From the NCBI RefSeq assembly GCF_013402795.1, contig NZ_CP058595.1, positions 1-64,000 of the forward strand: 64,000 nucleotides of DNA. Reading direction: 5' to 3'. Shown here piece by piece: positions 42,758-52,265 of this stretch. The position numbers were made by a program, and so were the translations under genes. The stretch is from Costertonia aggregata. GTDB lineage: Bacteria; Bacteroidota; Bacteroidia; Flavobacteriales; Flavobacteriaceae. Within the stretch, counting starts at the first letter, position 1. Every line of letters begins with the position of its first letter. Under the pieces are notes generated by a model, which was given only the letters and a program-made list of their open reading frames with translations, made no database searches and had not been told where the DNA came from.

Positions 42758-43993
42758 ATGGCTATCATTAAACCGTTCAAAGCCATAAGGCCGGCAAAGG
42801 ATAAGGTCGCATTTGTAGCCTCCCGTTCATACGAGGAATATTCAAAAAAAGAATTAAAAGCGGAATTAAGCTATAACCCGTTTTCCTTTTTACACATTAT
42901 AAATCCTGGGTTTAAGTTTGACAAACATGTTTCAGGACAAGAGCGCTTTACGTTGGTACACAATCGCTATATGGAATTTTTGGAGGAAAACGTATTAATG
43001 AAAGATGTCGCGGATAGCTTTTATCTTTATAAAATTGAAAAGGACGATTTTTCCTGTTATGGCTTATTTTGTGCAACAAGCGTATCCGACTATAAAAACA
43101 ATACCATAAAAAAACACGAAGATACCATACACCGTAGAGAGTTGATATTTTCAAATTATTTGGAGACCGTAAAGTTCAATGCAGAACCGGTTTTGATGAC
43201 GTACACCGATAATGATACCATTTCCCAAATATTAAATGCAGAAACCCATAAAATACCTGAATATCATTTTACCACAAAAGATAAGATAACCCATAGCCTA
43301 TGGTGTATATCGGAAAAGGATATCGTTACCAGATTACAAGAACAATTCAATGCTATCGATACACTGTACATAGCAGACGGTCATCATAGAAGTGCCTCCT
43401 CTGTATTATTTGCGGAAACATCGCAGAAAAAAAACCGGAAACATACGGGTAAAGAACCTTATAATTTTTTTATGAGCTACCTTATTCCAGAATCACAAAT
43501 ACAGATATTTGAATTTAACCGAATGGTCAAAGACCTAAATGGACTCACCAAAGAAGAACTATTGATAAAGCTAGATGCTTGTTTCAGGATTGAAAACAAA
43601 GGAGACATCTTGTACAAACCAACCAAGAAACACCATTTCAGTATGTATTTGGACGGTGAGTTTTACTCACTGTACTTACGAAGACAAGTATGGCATTTCA
43701 CCAATGCATTGAGTAAGTTGGATACGCAAATACTGTACAAAACCATATTGGAGCCCATACTGGGTATAAAAGATCTGCGAAACGATCGCCGTATACATTA
43801 CGGCTATGGTAAACATAATGTGATAAAAATGAAGGATGAAATAGATGAGGGCAATTTTGCCATTGGTTTTAGTCTTGTTCCCATTACTGTTTCAGAAATC
43901 AAGGCAATTGCCGATGCCGGTTTGGTAATGCCGCCAAAGAGTACATACATAGAGCCTAAACTTAGAAGTGGTTTGGCCATTTATGAATTATAA
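42758..43993 (+). CDS. DUF1015-family protein
   Basis: A 411-residue cytoplasmic protein of the DUF1015 family: opening PFKAIRPAKDKVAFVASRSYEEYSK, the hallmark YIADGHHRSASS in the middle, and the C-terminal GLVMPPKSTYIEPKLRSGL. Its role is unresolved. The position next to the acyl-CoA dehydrogenase and YggS genes is common in Bacteroidota and may mean only co-expression. Confidence 0.9.
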   Translation: MAIIKPFKAIRPAKDKVAFVASRSYEEYSKKELKAELSYNPFSFLHIINPGFKFDKHVSGQERFTLVHNRYMEFLEENVLMKDVADSFYLYKIEKDDFSCYGLFCATSVSDYKNNTIKKHEDTIHRRELIFSNYLETVKFNAEPVLMTYTDNDTISQILNAETHKIPEYHFTTKDKITHSLWCISEKDIVTRLQEQFNAIDTLYIADGHHRSASSVLFAETSQKKNRKHTGKEPYNFFMSYLIPESQIQIFEFNRMVKDLNGLTKEELLIKLDACFRIENKGDILYKPTKKHHFSMYLDGEFYSLYLRRQVWHFTNALSKLDTQILYKTILEPILGIKDLRNDRRIHYGYGKHNVIKMKDEIDEGNFAIGFSLVPITVSEIKAIADAGLVMPPKSTYIEPKLRSGLAIYEL

Positions 43994-43996
43994 TTA

Positions 43997-44662
43997 ATGG
44001 AAATGTCAATACAGAACAATATACAAACCCTAAAAAAATCTTTACCGGACCATGTTACCCTAGTGGCGGTATCAAAAACCAAACCGATAGCAGATCTTAG
44101 AAAAGCGTATGATGCTGGTCAATTGATTTTCGGCGAGAACAAAATTCAGGAAATGACCCAAAAATGGGAAGAAATGCCCAAAGAAATCCAATGGCACATG
44201 ATAGGACATGTACAGCGTAATAAGGTCAAGTACATGGCCGAATATGTTGACCTAATCCATGGGGTAGATTCTTTAAAACTGTTAAAGGAAATTGACAAAC
44301 AGGCCAAAAAACACGATAGGGTAATCAACTGTTTATTACAGATACATATCGCCGAGGAGGATACTAAATTTGGCTTGGATGAAAAAGAAGTGTTCGCATT
44401 GATACACTCCGAAGAATTTCATCAGCTTAAAAATATAAAGATAACGGGGTTGATGGGCATGGCAACATTTACCGATGACAAAACGCAAGTGAGAAGAGAG
44501 TTTAAAAACTTAAAATCATTATTTGACCAAACCAAAGGAACCCTAAAAGATATTTCGGTCTTATCAATGGGAATGAGCGGGGACTATAAAATCGCCATTG
44601 AGGAAGGTAGTACTATGGTACGTATTGGAAGTAGTATCTTTGGGGCTCGCAACTTCGATTAA
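43997..44662 (+). CDS. yggS: YggS-family PLP homeostasis protein
   Basis: Single-domain PLP-binding TIM-barrel protein, 221 residues, of the alanine-racemase-like fold that buffers free PLP in the cytoplasm. The cofactor lysine K27 lies in VAVSKTKP; the HMIGHVQRNKV, GLMGMATF and MGMSGDYKIAI boxes are complete, and the last strand has RIGSSIFGAR. It begins three bases after the DUF1015 stop codon. Confidence 0.94.
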   Translation: MEMSIQNNIQTLKKSLPDHVTLVAVSKTKPIADLRKAYDAGQLIFGENKIQEMTQKWEEMPKEIQWHMIGHVQRNKVKYMAEYVDLIHGVDSLKLLKEIDKQAKKHDRVINCLLQIHIAEEDTKFGLDEKEVFALIHSEEFHQLKNIKITGLMGMATFTDDKTQVRREFKNLKSLFDQTKGTLKDISVLSMGMSGDYKIAIEEGSTMVRIGSSIFGARNFD

Positions 44663-44684
44663 CTTTTAAAACCAATCGTATATT

Positions 44685-46046
44685 TTGTACACCATACTGG
44701 ATATAGAGACCACAGGAGGAAAATATAATGAGGAAGGAATAACGGAAATCGCCATTCATAAGTTTGATGGTCACGATGTGGTAGACAAATTTATTAGCCT
44801 TGTCAATCCTGAAAAAGAGATTCAACCTTTTGTGGTAAAACTAACGGGTATCAACAATAAAATGTTGCGAACAGCCCCTAAGTTCCACGAAGTGGCCAAA
44901 CGTATTGTAGAGATAACCCATGATACCGTTTTGGTGGCACATAACGCACAATTTGATTATAGAATCCTTAGAACGGAATTCAGGCGATTGGGCTATAATT
45001 TTGAACGCAAGACCTTATGCACGGTAGATTTGTCGAAAAAATTGATTCCCGAAGCCGAATCCCACAGTCTGGGCAAATTGGTGCGCTCCCTTGGGATTCC
45101 TGTAAGTGATCGTCACAGGGCCAATGGGGATGCATTGGCTACGTTACAGTTATTTAAATTATTGCTTTCCAAAGATTCCGACAAATGCATTGTCAAAGAG
45201 GTCATCCGCAAAGAGACCCATGGCGAACTATCGGAGAGACAGTTGGATATTGTAGAATCCCTACCTTCTGAAACAGGGTTATATTATATGCACAACAAGG
45301 ATGGAGAAATCATTTTTTTGGGAAAAAGCACTAATCTTAAGAAAAGGGTAAACCAGCACTTTACCAAAGCGGGACATCGTGCAAGAACGATTCAAAAAGA
45401 AACAAAAAAAGTTACTTTTGAGAAAACCGGTAGTGAATTGGTCGCGATTTTAAAAGAAAACGAGGAACTGCTTAGAAACAAACCAAAATTTAATCCCAAT
45501 AATTACAAAAGACTTTTTTCTTATGGCATCTATGAAACAACAAACGAAAAAGGTTATGTGGTGCTAAAGGCACGGAAAATAAAGGGGCATGAAAAGAGTC
45601 TTATGACTTTCAACAGCTTAGTAGCCGCAGAAAACTTCATACATAAAATAGTAGAGGAATTTAACCTTTGCGGTAAACTCAACGACACCCCGCAGGCAAA
45701 AAGACAGTGTTCGCGGTACGGCTCGGGCAAGTGTTACGGGGCATGTATCGATAAAGAAGATGTTGAAACCTACAACGAAAGGGCAAAAGCATCGATACAA
45801 AAGCATAGTATAACAAACAAGAACGTTATTTTGGTGGACAAGGGTAGGGAAATTGGAGAATATAGTGCCATTCTAGTCAAAAATGGAAATTTTCAAGGAT
45901 TGGGGTTTTACAATCTGAATCATCAAATCAATAATATTCATATCTTGGAATCTATAATAACCCCAATGATAGGTAATGCCAATACCACACATATTATAGA
46001 AACCTATCTTAGGAAAAACCGTATAATTAAGGTCTTGGAACTATAA
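44685..46046 (+). CDS. DEDDh exonuclease fused to GIY-YIG nuclease
   Basis: A 453-residue fusion: residues 1-165 are a DnaQ-like 3'-5' exonuclease (LDIETTG, HNAQFDYRIL, HRANGDALATLQL), and residues 190-290 or so a UvrC/Cho-like GIY-YIG endonuclease (ETGLYYMHNKDGEI, STNLKKRVNQHF, ENEELLRNKPKFNPNNY). The C-terminal 160 residues follow the UvrC-like pattern (CSRYGSGKCYGACIDKE). The start is TTG: an in-frame stop at 44667 leaves no ATG before the motif MYTILDIETTG. Role in DNA repair or nucleic-acid degradation is inferred from domains. Confidence 0.88.
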   Translation: MYTILDIETTGGKYNEEGITEIAIHKFDGHDVVDKFISLVNPEKEIQPFVVKLTGINNKMLRTAPKFHEVAKRIVEITHDTVLVAHNAQFDYRILRTEFRRLGYNFERKTLCTVDLSKKLIPEAESHSLGKLVRSLGIPVSDRHRANGDALATLQLFKLLLSKDSDKCIVKEVIRKETHGELSERQLDIVESLPSETGLYYMHNKDGEIIFLGKSTNLKKRVNQHFTKAGHRARTIQKETKKVTFEKTGSELVAILKENEELLRNKPKFNPNNYKRLFSYGIYETTNEKGYVVLKARKIKGHEKSLMTFNSLVAAENFIHKIVEEFNLCGKLNDTPQAKRQCSRYGSGKCYGACIDKEDVETYNERAKASIQKHSITNKNVILVDKGREIGEYSAILVKNGNFQGLGFYNLNHQINNIHILESIITPMIGNANTTHIIETYLRKNRIIKVLEL

Positions 46047-46055
46047 TCATACAAA

Positions 46056-46901
46056 TTGGAAAAGAACAATATCAAAAAAGGTTGGAAAAACAGGGTTCAT
46101 GAAATTATTTATGAAGCTGATACACCTTTGGGCAAATGGTTCGATATTGTCCTGTTCATCCTCATAATCATAAGCGTAATACTGGTAATGCTCGAAAGTG
46201 TGGACGAAATCGATACAAAGTACCACAAACAGCTTTTGGTAATGGAATGGATAGTGACCATATTTTTCACCATAGAATATATCGCTAGGGTAATAAGCAT
46301 ACACAAGCCTTTTAAATATATATTTAGTTTTTATGGTATAGTGGATTTTCTCTCGACCATACCACTCTATATCTCCTATATTTTTGCAGGTTCACAGGTA
46401 TTATTGGCCGTGAGGGCCTTTAGGCTATTGCGTATTTTCAGGATTTTAAAGCTGGTGAAGTTTCTGGGCGAGGCATCGCAATTAAAACAGGCGCTCAAGG
46501 CCAGTAGGGCGAAAATAGCCGTTTTTATTTATGTGGTCTTGATTTTATCGGTTATCATGGGAACAATTATGTATCTAATTGAAGATGATGATGCTGGGTT
46601 TACCAGTATTCCCAGAAGTATATATTGGACCATAGTAACATTAACTACGGTAGGTTATGGTGATATCGCCCCGCAGACCAATTTAGGCCAATTTATAGCT
46701 ACTGCCATAATGATATTGGGCTACGGTATCATAGCTGTTCCTACAGGTATTGTAACCGTGGAATTTTCGAAGCAGGGAAAATCCAACGTAAAAGATGGTA
46801 AGAGCGTTGTGCATACCAGTACACAGGCCTGCCCTTCGTGCTCGGCCGAAGGACATCGGGACAATGCCAAGCATTGTTATAAATGCGGAAGTGAACTGTA
46901 A
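46056..46901 (+). CDS. voltage-sensor potassium channel with C-terminal zinc ribbon
   Basis: Six-helix channel of the Kv type, 281 residues. The S4 sensor has basic residues at every third position from R120 to K135 (RAFRLLRIFRILKLVK). The selectivity filter TLTTVGYGDI is intact, with the signature TVGYGD at 198-203. After the last helix the chain has a 45-residue tail ending in a zinc ribbon (C259-x2-C262, C274-x2-C277). The start is TTG, because the next Met is inside S1. Lack of a cyclic-nucleotide domain and the presence of the ribbon suggest an unusual cytoplasmic control element; that is inference. Its stop overlaps the miaA start by one base. Confidence 0.92.
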   Translation: MEKNNIKKGWKNRVHEIIYEADTPLGKWFDIVLFILIIISVILVMLESVDEIDTKYHKQLLVMEWIVTIFFTIEYIARVISIHKPFKYIFSFYGIVDFLSTIPLYISYIFAGSQVLLAVRAFRLLRIFRILKLVKFLGEASQLKQALKASRAKIAVFIYVVLILSVIMGTIMYLIEDDDAGFTSIPRSIYWTIVTLTTVGYGDIAPQTNLGQFIATAIMILGYGIIAVPTGIVTVEFSKQGKSNVKDGKSVVHTSTQACPSCSAEGHRDNAKHCYKCGSEL

Positions 46902-47821
46902 TGAAAAAAATACTCATTTCCGTTGTCGGCCCTACGGCCATTGGCAAGACCAAAACAGCGATTTTTTTGGCCAATTATTTTAAGACAGTAATTATATCGG
47001 CCGATTCCCGTCAATTCTATAAAGAAATGAGAATAGGCACGGCCGTACCTACAAAATCGGAGCTTGAAGCAGCTCAGCATCATTTTATCCAGCATAAAAG
47101 TATACATGACAACTACTCGGTAGGCGATTTTGAAAAAGACGCATTGGTTCTTTTAGATGTACTTTTTAAAGAACACGATGTCGTTATAATGGTGGGTGGC
47201 AGTGGACTATACGTGAATGCCGTAACAAAGGGGCTCGACGCTTTCCCCAAGGTCGACAAAGGGATTAGGGATAATCTTAATTCAGAATTACGTACCAAAG
47301 GTATTCAGGTATTGCAGCACAGACTAAAAAAACTAGATAGCGAATATTACAATACAATCGATGAGGATAATCCGCACAGGTTGATAAGAGCGCTGGAGAT
47401 ATGTATGGGTACAGGTCTCCCCTATTCTTCTTTTTTGAACAAACCTAAACCTTCAAGACTTTTTCAGGTACTAACGGTAGGATTGACCGCAGAAAGAGCA
47501 ATAGTCTACGAACGAATCAACCAAAGGGTAGATGCTATGATGACCCAAGGTCTTTTGCAGGAAGCAAAGTCACTTTATGGTCAAAAAGATTTAAACGCCC
47601 TACAGACCGTGGGCTACAAAGAGCTTTTTAATTATATTGACGGATCTTGGGAATTGGATTTTGCCATTTCTGAAATTAAAAAAAATACGAGGCGTTTCGC
47701 CAAACGGCAATTTACTTGGTTCAAAAAAAATGAAGATACCGTTTGGATAGACCATGCCGTTGAAAAAACGGATATCCTAGATGAAATCAGTTCCAAAATT
47801 CAAGAACTAAAGAACATATGA
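46901..47821 (+). CDS. miaA: tRNA dimethylallyltransferase
   Basis: Transfers a dimethylallyl group to A37 of tRNAs reading UNN codons. 306 residues with P-loop GPTAIGKTK (10-18), SADSRQFYKEM, the DxxNPxR-type box DEDNPHRLIRALEI and the C-terminal QTVGYKELFNYIDG. The start overlaps the channel stop by one base and the gluconokinase start overlaps its own stop by four, so a coupled operon. Confidence 0.96.
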   Translation: MKKILISVVGPTAIGKTKTAIFLANYFKTVIISADSRQFYKEMRIGTAVPTKSELEAAQHHFIQHKSIHDNYSVGDFEKDALVLLDVLFKEHDVVIMVGGSGLYVNAVTKGLDAFPKVDKGIRDNLNSELRTKGIQVLQHRLKKLDSEYYNTIDEDNPHRLIRALEICMGTGLPYSSFLNKPKPSRLFQVLTVGLTAERAIVYERINQRVDAMMTQGLLQEAKSLYGQKDLNALQTVGYKELFNYIDGSWELDFAISEIKKNTRRFAKRQFTWFKKNEDTVWIDHAVEKTDILDEISSKIQELKNI

Positions 47822-48303
47822 GTTCCAAAAAGTCTGTTTTTTTTGTTATGGGGGTTTCCGGTTCGGGTAAGAGTACCGTAGGTAGGTTATTAGCCAAGGT
47901 ATTGAACTGTCCGTTTTTTGATGGGGACGATTATCATCCCGAAGCCAATATAAAAAAGATGTCAGCAGGAAATCCTTTAAATGACGATGATAGAAAAACC
48001 TGGTTGAACTCGTTAAATCTGCTAGCAAAACAACATCAAAAAAAGGGAGCGGTAATTGCCTGTTCCGCATTAAAACAGTCCTACAGGCATGTACTGTCCC
48101 GTTCGCTCAATGATTCGGCAAAATTTGTATACTTAAAAGGCTCTTATAAAGAAATATCGAACCGACTTTCCCAAAGAAATGGGCATTTTATGCCCGCGGC
48201 TCTGCTACAATCACAATTTGACACCTTGGAGGAGCCCGAAGATGCCATAACGGTTTCTATACGATATTCGCCAAAAGAAATTGTTCAAAAGATTTTGAAA
48301 TAA
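47818..48303 (+). CDS. gntK: gluconokinase
   Basis: Phosphorylates gluconate to 6-phosphogluconate. 161 residues, P-loop GVSGSGKST (12-20), then the FFDGDDYHPEAN and MSAGNPLNDDDRKTWL substrate motifs and FLKGSY-type strand YLKGSY. The GHFMPAALLQSQFDTLEEPE stretch is standard. It closes the plus-strand run and is followed by a bidirectional terminator. No gluconate transporter is adjacent. Confidence 0.94.
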   Translation: MSSKKSVFFVMGVSGSGKSTVGRLLAKVLNCPFFDGDDYHPEANIKKMSAGNPLNDDDRKTWLNSLNLLAKQHQKKGAVIACSALKQSYRHVLSRSLNDSAKFVYLKGSYKEISNRLSQRNGHFMPAALLQSQFDTLEEPEDAITVSIRYSPKEIVQKILK

Positions 48304-48332
48304 AAAACCACCCCGGATCGAGTGGTTTTTTT
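48302..48332. terminator. bidirectional terminator
   Basis: AAAAACCAC (48303-48311) and GTGGTTTTT (48322-48330) form a 9-bp stem with a 10-base loop; A and T runs flank it on both sides, serving gluconokinase (plus) and the response regulator (minus). Confidence 0.85.
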
Positions 48333-48352
48333 ATTACTTGAATGGTAAGCGA

Positions 48353-49060
48353 TTAATCTGATTTAACGACCAATCTAAAACCTTCACCGTGAATGTTCAA
48401 TATTTCTACGGTATCGTCTACTTTTAGATATTTACGTAGTTTGGCGATATACACATCCATACTTCTTGAAGTGAAATAATTATCGTCGCGCCATATTTTG
48501 GTCAATGCCAGTTCTCTCGGCATCAGATCATTTTCGTGCAAAGCCAATAGTCTTAGCAATTCGTTTTCTTTTGGGGACAATTTTATCGCTTCCTCGTCTT
48601 TATATTTCAAAAATCTAAGTTTCGAATTCAAATGAAAATTACCGATCTTGAATTCAAATTGTTTACTGTCTGCAAGCGTGTTGGATGATTTTCTTTGGAG
48701 CAAAGCCTTAAGCTTCATCAAAAGCACTTCCGAATCAAAAGGTTTGTTCAGATAATCGTCCGCACCTGCTTTATATCCTTTTAGGACATCTTCTTTCATG
48801 GTTTTGGCAGTCAAGAAAACTATAGGAACTTCTTCATTTTTTTCCCGTATTTCCTTCGCCAATGTGAATCCGTCCTTATAGGGCATCATTACATCAAGGA
48901 TACAAACATCAAAATTGTCTTTCTTGAACTTTTCAAAGCCTTCCATACCATTCTTGGCAAGAGTAACATCAAAATCGTTCATAGACAGATAGTCCTTTAA
49001 CACAATTCCAAAATTTGGGTCGTCCTCGACTAAAAGTATCTTTTTATTAACTGTTTCCAT
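48353..49060 (-). CDS. response regulator, OmpR/RprY-like
   Basis: 235 residues: receiver with E12-D13-D14, phosphoacceptor D56 in CILDVMMPYKDGF, T84 and K106, then an OmpR-type winged helix (KLSPKENELLRLLALHENDLMPRELALTKIW...SRSMDVYIAKLRKYL). Sequence and genetic context (four bases after the kinase) resemble the RprXY pair of Bacteroides; that naming is by similarity. Its targets are unknown. It is the last gene of a minus-strand run and uses the terminator at 48302. Confidence 0.92.
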   Translation of the reverse strand: METVNKKILLVEDDPNFGIVLKDYLSMNDFDVTLAKNGMEGFEKFKKDNFDVCILDVMMPYKDGFTLAKEIREKNEEVPIVFLTAKTMKEDVLKGYKAGADDYLNKPFDSEVLLMKLKALLQRKSSNTLADSKQFEFKIGNFHLNSKLRFLKYKDEEAIKLSPKENELLRLLALHENDLMPRELALTKIWRDDNYFTSRSMDVYIAKLRKYLKVDDTVEILNIHGEGFRLVVKSD

Positions 49061-49064
49061 AATT

Positions 49065-50645
49065 TTAAATTAAAGGTAGTTTCACATAGAAAGTGCTTCC
49101 TTTTCCTTTTTCACTTTCCGCATAAACCTCACCTTGGTGATCATCTATTATTTTCTTTACGTAAGACAGGCCTAAACCGTGTCCTTTTACGTTATGTAGG
49201 TCCCCTGTATGTTCTCTATAAAACTTTTCAAAAACTTTTTTCAAGACCGCTTTGCTCATACCTGCACCTTGGTCCTGTATTTTTATGATGATATAATTTT
49301 TTGCTATCTCAGTATATACATCAATTTTAGGTGCTTCAGGGGAATATTTTACCGCATTGTCCAATATATTTACCAATACATTGGTAAAATGCATATCGTT
49401 TGCCAAAACATCTGAACGTTGTGCATCTAGGTGGGTATTTACATAACCGCCCCTATCTGCAACTATTAGTTCTACATGTGTTACCGCATCGGTTATTATG
49501 TCGTGGGCATCTACCCTATCCTTACTGATATCCAGCTGGTTTTTCTCCAGTTTTGATATCCTTAAAACGTTTTCCACTTGGGCATGCATACGCTTATTCT
49601 CATCACGTATCATTCGTAAATAGCGAAAAACTTTATCCTTATCCTCTATTATTCTTGGATTTTTTATGGCTTCTACCGCCAAATTAATGGTCGCAATAGG
49701 TGTTTTGAATTCGTGCGTCATATTGTTGATAAAATCTGATTTGATCTCGGAAATCTGTTTTTGCTTTATCAACTGATAAATGGCACTGGAATAGGCAATG
49801 ACAATTATCAAAGTGAACATAAGCGACAATATGGCCATACCCAAAATAGACTGCCACAAAAATTTCTTTTTCTTGGGAAAAGAAATCAAGAGCGAAAAAT
49901 TACTTCTTCCCTCACTATCCGAAAAAATAGGCGACTTATAAAGTGTGGTATTGGCAAACCTGAATTTATCCGATTTTATTTTGGTAGGTAAACCTTTACT
50001 GTAAATACCATACTCGTAATCTATATCAATCCCTTTTTCTTTAAGTTCCCTATCCAAACGCAATTCAATCTCTTGTGTCGACACTCTTTTATGAATGGGT
50101 ACTTTCTTGGCAAACTCTCTGTACACGTCATTATATGCAGCTTTTTCTACAGAAGTTAGCCCCCCTATTTTTTCAAGTTTTTGTATCGGCGTTAGCTTAT
50201 ATCCTTTACCATCAAGTCCAAAATCTTCTTTATACGTTGTTTTGGTACGTTTACTTATAAAATTTTTAATTGTCGTAGTGTCACTATCACTACCATTGTC
50301 AAAGAACGTAGACGCTATATTGTAATCCTCTTCCAAAATACCGTGGGAATACGCCAATATCTCGTTGGTGTTAATATCCCGGTCAATAAAAAAAATACTG
50401 CTGGCATGGGAAGATTTTACTTCCCCAACACTATCTTTAAGACTTATGAACCTATTGGAGTAATCCCTCATTTCCCTATCTTCAATTTTCTCGATAACCC
50501 TGTCCAGAACTTCGGACACTGTATTGGAAAATTGATTTTCCTTATCATCAAACGATTGTTTGATCCAATAGCCTTGAACAAAAATTATTCCTATTAGGGA
50601 TAAACTCATTAAGATAACCAGAAGAAGGAATAGTTTCTTGTTCAT
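49065..50645 (-). CDS. sensor histidine kinase, RprX-like
   Basis: 526-residue membrane kinase: helix 1 at about 6-28, a periplasmic sensor domain of about 230 residues, helix 2 at about 264-291, then HisKA with phospho-accepting H311 in INNMTHEFKTPIATI, and HATPase_c with the N box NILDNAVKYSP and the G boxes DQGAGMSKAVLKKVF and GHGLGLSYV. The signal is unknown. It is four bases upstream of its regulator. In the RprX lineage of Bacteroidota the signal is also not settled. Confidence 0.93.
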   Translation of the reverse strand: MNKKLFLLLVILMSLSLIGIIFVQGYWIKQSFDDKENQFSNTVSEVLDRVIEKIEDREMRDYSNRFISLKDSVGEVKSSHASSIFFIDRDINTNEILAYSHGILEEDYNIASTFFDNGSDSDTTTIKNFISKRTKTTYKEDFGLDGKGYKLTPIQKLEKIGGLTSVEKAAYNDVYREFAKKVPIHKRVSTQEIELRLDRELKEKGIDIDYEYGIYSKGLPTKIKSDKFRFANTTLYKSPIFSDSEGRSNFSLLISFPKKKKFLWQSILGMAILSLMFTLIIVIAYSSAIYQLIKQKQISEIKSDFINNMTHEFKTPIATINLAVEAIKNPRIIEDKDKVFRYLRMIRDENKRMHAQVENVLRISKLEKNQLDISKDRVDAHDIITDAVTHVELIVADRGGYVNTHLDAQRSDVLANDMHFTNVLVNILDNAVKYSPEAPKIDVYTEIAKNYIIIKIQDQGAGMSKAVLKKVFEKFYREHTGDLHNVKGHGLGLSYVKKIIDDHQGEVYAESEKGKGSTFYVKLPLI

Positions 50646-50727
50646 CTATTCGTAAAATTAGAAATTAAACATCTATAGGAATGTGTGTTTAACCAAACCT
50701 TAACAAAAATGTTAAAATTCCGTACCC

Positions 50728-51312
50728 CTAGCAATAGTCAAGGAGAGCGTTATGTATGGCCTTTACTTTTTGATGGGTTTCCGCTAAATTGGAGTTCTCT
50801 ATGACATAATCTGCCATCTGAATTTTTTTTGAATCGGGCCATTGATTTTTTATTCGTGCCACAACATTTTCTATGGGCACATTGTCCCTTTTCATAACTC
50901 TTTGAATTCTAGATTCTTGAGGTGCTGTCACTAAAATTATCCTGTCATAAAAATCGTGAGTACCGTTCTCAAAAATTATGGCAGCTTCTTGAACAACATA
51001 CGGGGCTTTTTGTTTTGCCGACCAAGCCTTAAAGTGCTTTCTTACAGCAGGATGTACAATTTTGTTTAACTTTTTCAACATTTCCCTATCCTTGAAAACT
51101 ATGTCGGAAATTAAGGTTTTGTTTAACTTTTCGTCTTTAAATGCCTCAACACCAAAAAGCGAAATGAGCTCTTTCTTAATTTTTTTGGAAGAACGCATCA
51201 ATTTTTTCGCCTCTTTATCAGATACATAAACGGGTACATTCAGCTTTTTGAACATTTTGGCCACGGTACTCTTTCCGCTACCAATACCACCGGTAAGTCC
51301 TACTGTTATCAT
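50728..51312 (-). CDS. coaE: dephospho-CoA kinase
   Basis: Last step of coenzyme A synthesis: phosphorylates the 3'-OH of dephospho-CoA. 194 residues with P-loop GLTGGIGSGKSTVAK, the VYVSDKEAKKL acidic motif and IRQWPDSKKIQMAD-type region (KNQWPDSKKIQMADYVIEN). It overlaps the YbbR gene by four bases and ends 82 bases before the kinase gene. coaBC is about 6 kb upstream on the same strand but in a different unit. Confidence 0.96.
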   Translation of the reverse strand: MITVGLTGGIGSGKSTVAKMFKKLNVPVYVSDKEAKKLMRSSKKIKKELISLFGVEAFKDEKLNKTLISDIVFKDREMLKKLNKIVHPAVRKHFKAWSAKQKAPYVVQEAAIIFENGTHDFYDRIILVTAPQESRIQRVMKRDNVPIENVVARIKNQWPDSKKIQMADYVIENSNLAETHQKVKAIHNALLDYC

Positions 51313-52265
51313 TGGCGTTTCAATATATATTCTACCTCTACATCCAAGGGTCTGGCACTATGCAATCCTTTAGGGCTTTTGACCAAGTTGACCCTAAGGA
51401 GTTTGTTGGAATGGTCGTTGATCGAATTATAATCGACTACCAATTTAAAATCAGAAGTCTCCAGCTTTTTTAACTGCTCTATCTTGGCCTTGCACAATAT
51501 TGATATCACATTGGGAAACGTTCGCAATTCCACATCTTTTGGAAGGTTGATGACCGTAACGGGAACATCTATCACCTTTTCGGAAAAACGTACCACTTTA
51601 CCTGTGACCTTAACTTTTTGCTCCGATAGTTTTACAAATTTTAATCCGTTCGATTTTGAAAGCGCCATTTTTTCAGAAAAACTCGAAGTTACATCGGTCA
51701 GAAGCTTTTTTTCGGTACGTATGTTGCTTATGGTATCAATATCTTCTTTTAGCCCCGTAATCGTTACACTATCGGGAGTTACCCTCAACGAGTTTTCCAG
51801 CATGAAATTCTGTGCCAGATCAACCATTAACCTTGGTACAACAGGCACCTTTTTTTTGTAAAGTCTCTTGAACTTAAAAAAGAGCGTATCACTGTCCATT
51901 TCAATGAGTTCCATGGTGTTGGACAATTGCCGCTCAATCTGTTTTCTATATTCCTGTTGCGGAACAAAGTAGGTGAAACCTTTGGTTTTTACCTTATCCA
52001 AATCAATACGTATTTTCTTATTCTTAAAATTGAAGCCCAAAAACTGAAAACCGCTGGCCCTTAATTTGACATCTACCATTTCTTTAGGGGTATTTACCAA
52101 TAGTAAAGTATCTGGTGCGTTTATGTAGGATAAATCAAAGGTTGCTGAACTTGTATATGATTCAGACAATTTACTAACAAACCATGCCGCACCGGAACAC
52201 AACAAAAAAAGTAGAAAAATTTTCACTTTCCTACGGTCAAGTCTTTTTTTAATGCGGTTTATCAC
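51309..52265 (-). CDS. YbbR-like domain protein
   Basis: 318 residues: one membrane helix at about 15-33 (VKIFLLFLLCSGAAWFVSKL), then extended beta-rich repeats with spacing of the YbbR type (VPVTVINLPKDVEL and VPVVPRLMVDLAQ). In Firmicutes YbbR-family CdaR regulates a diadenylate cyclase, but no cyclase gene is here and the function in Bacteroidota is unclear. Overlaps of four bases with both the glycosyltransferase and coaE genes indicate one operon. Confidence 0.82.
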   Translation of the reverse strand: MINRIKKRLDRRKVKIFLLFLLCSGAAWFVSKLSESYTSSATFDLSYINAPDTLLLVNTPKEMVDVKLRASGFQFLGFNFKNKKIRIDLDKVKTKGFTYFVPQQEYRKQIERQLSNTMELIEMDSDTLFFKFKRLYKKKVPVVPRLMVDLAQNFMLENSLRVTPDSVTITGLKEDIDTISNIRTEKKLLTDVTSSFSEKMALSKSNGLKFVKLSEQKVKVTGKVVRFSEKVIDVPVTVINLPKDVELRTFPNVISILCKAKIEQLKKLETSDFKLVVDYNSINDHSNKLLRVNLVKSPKGLHSARPLDVEVEYILKRQ

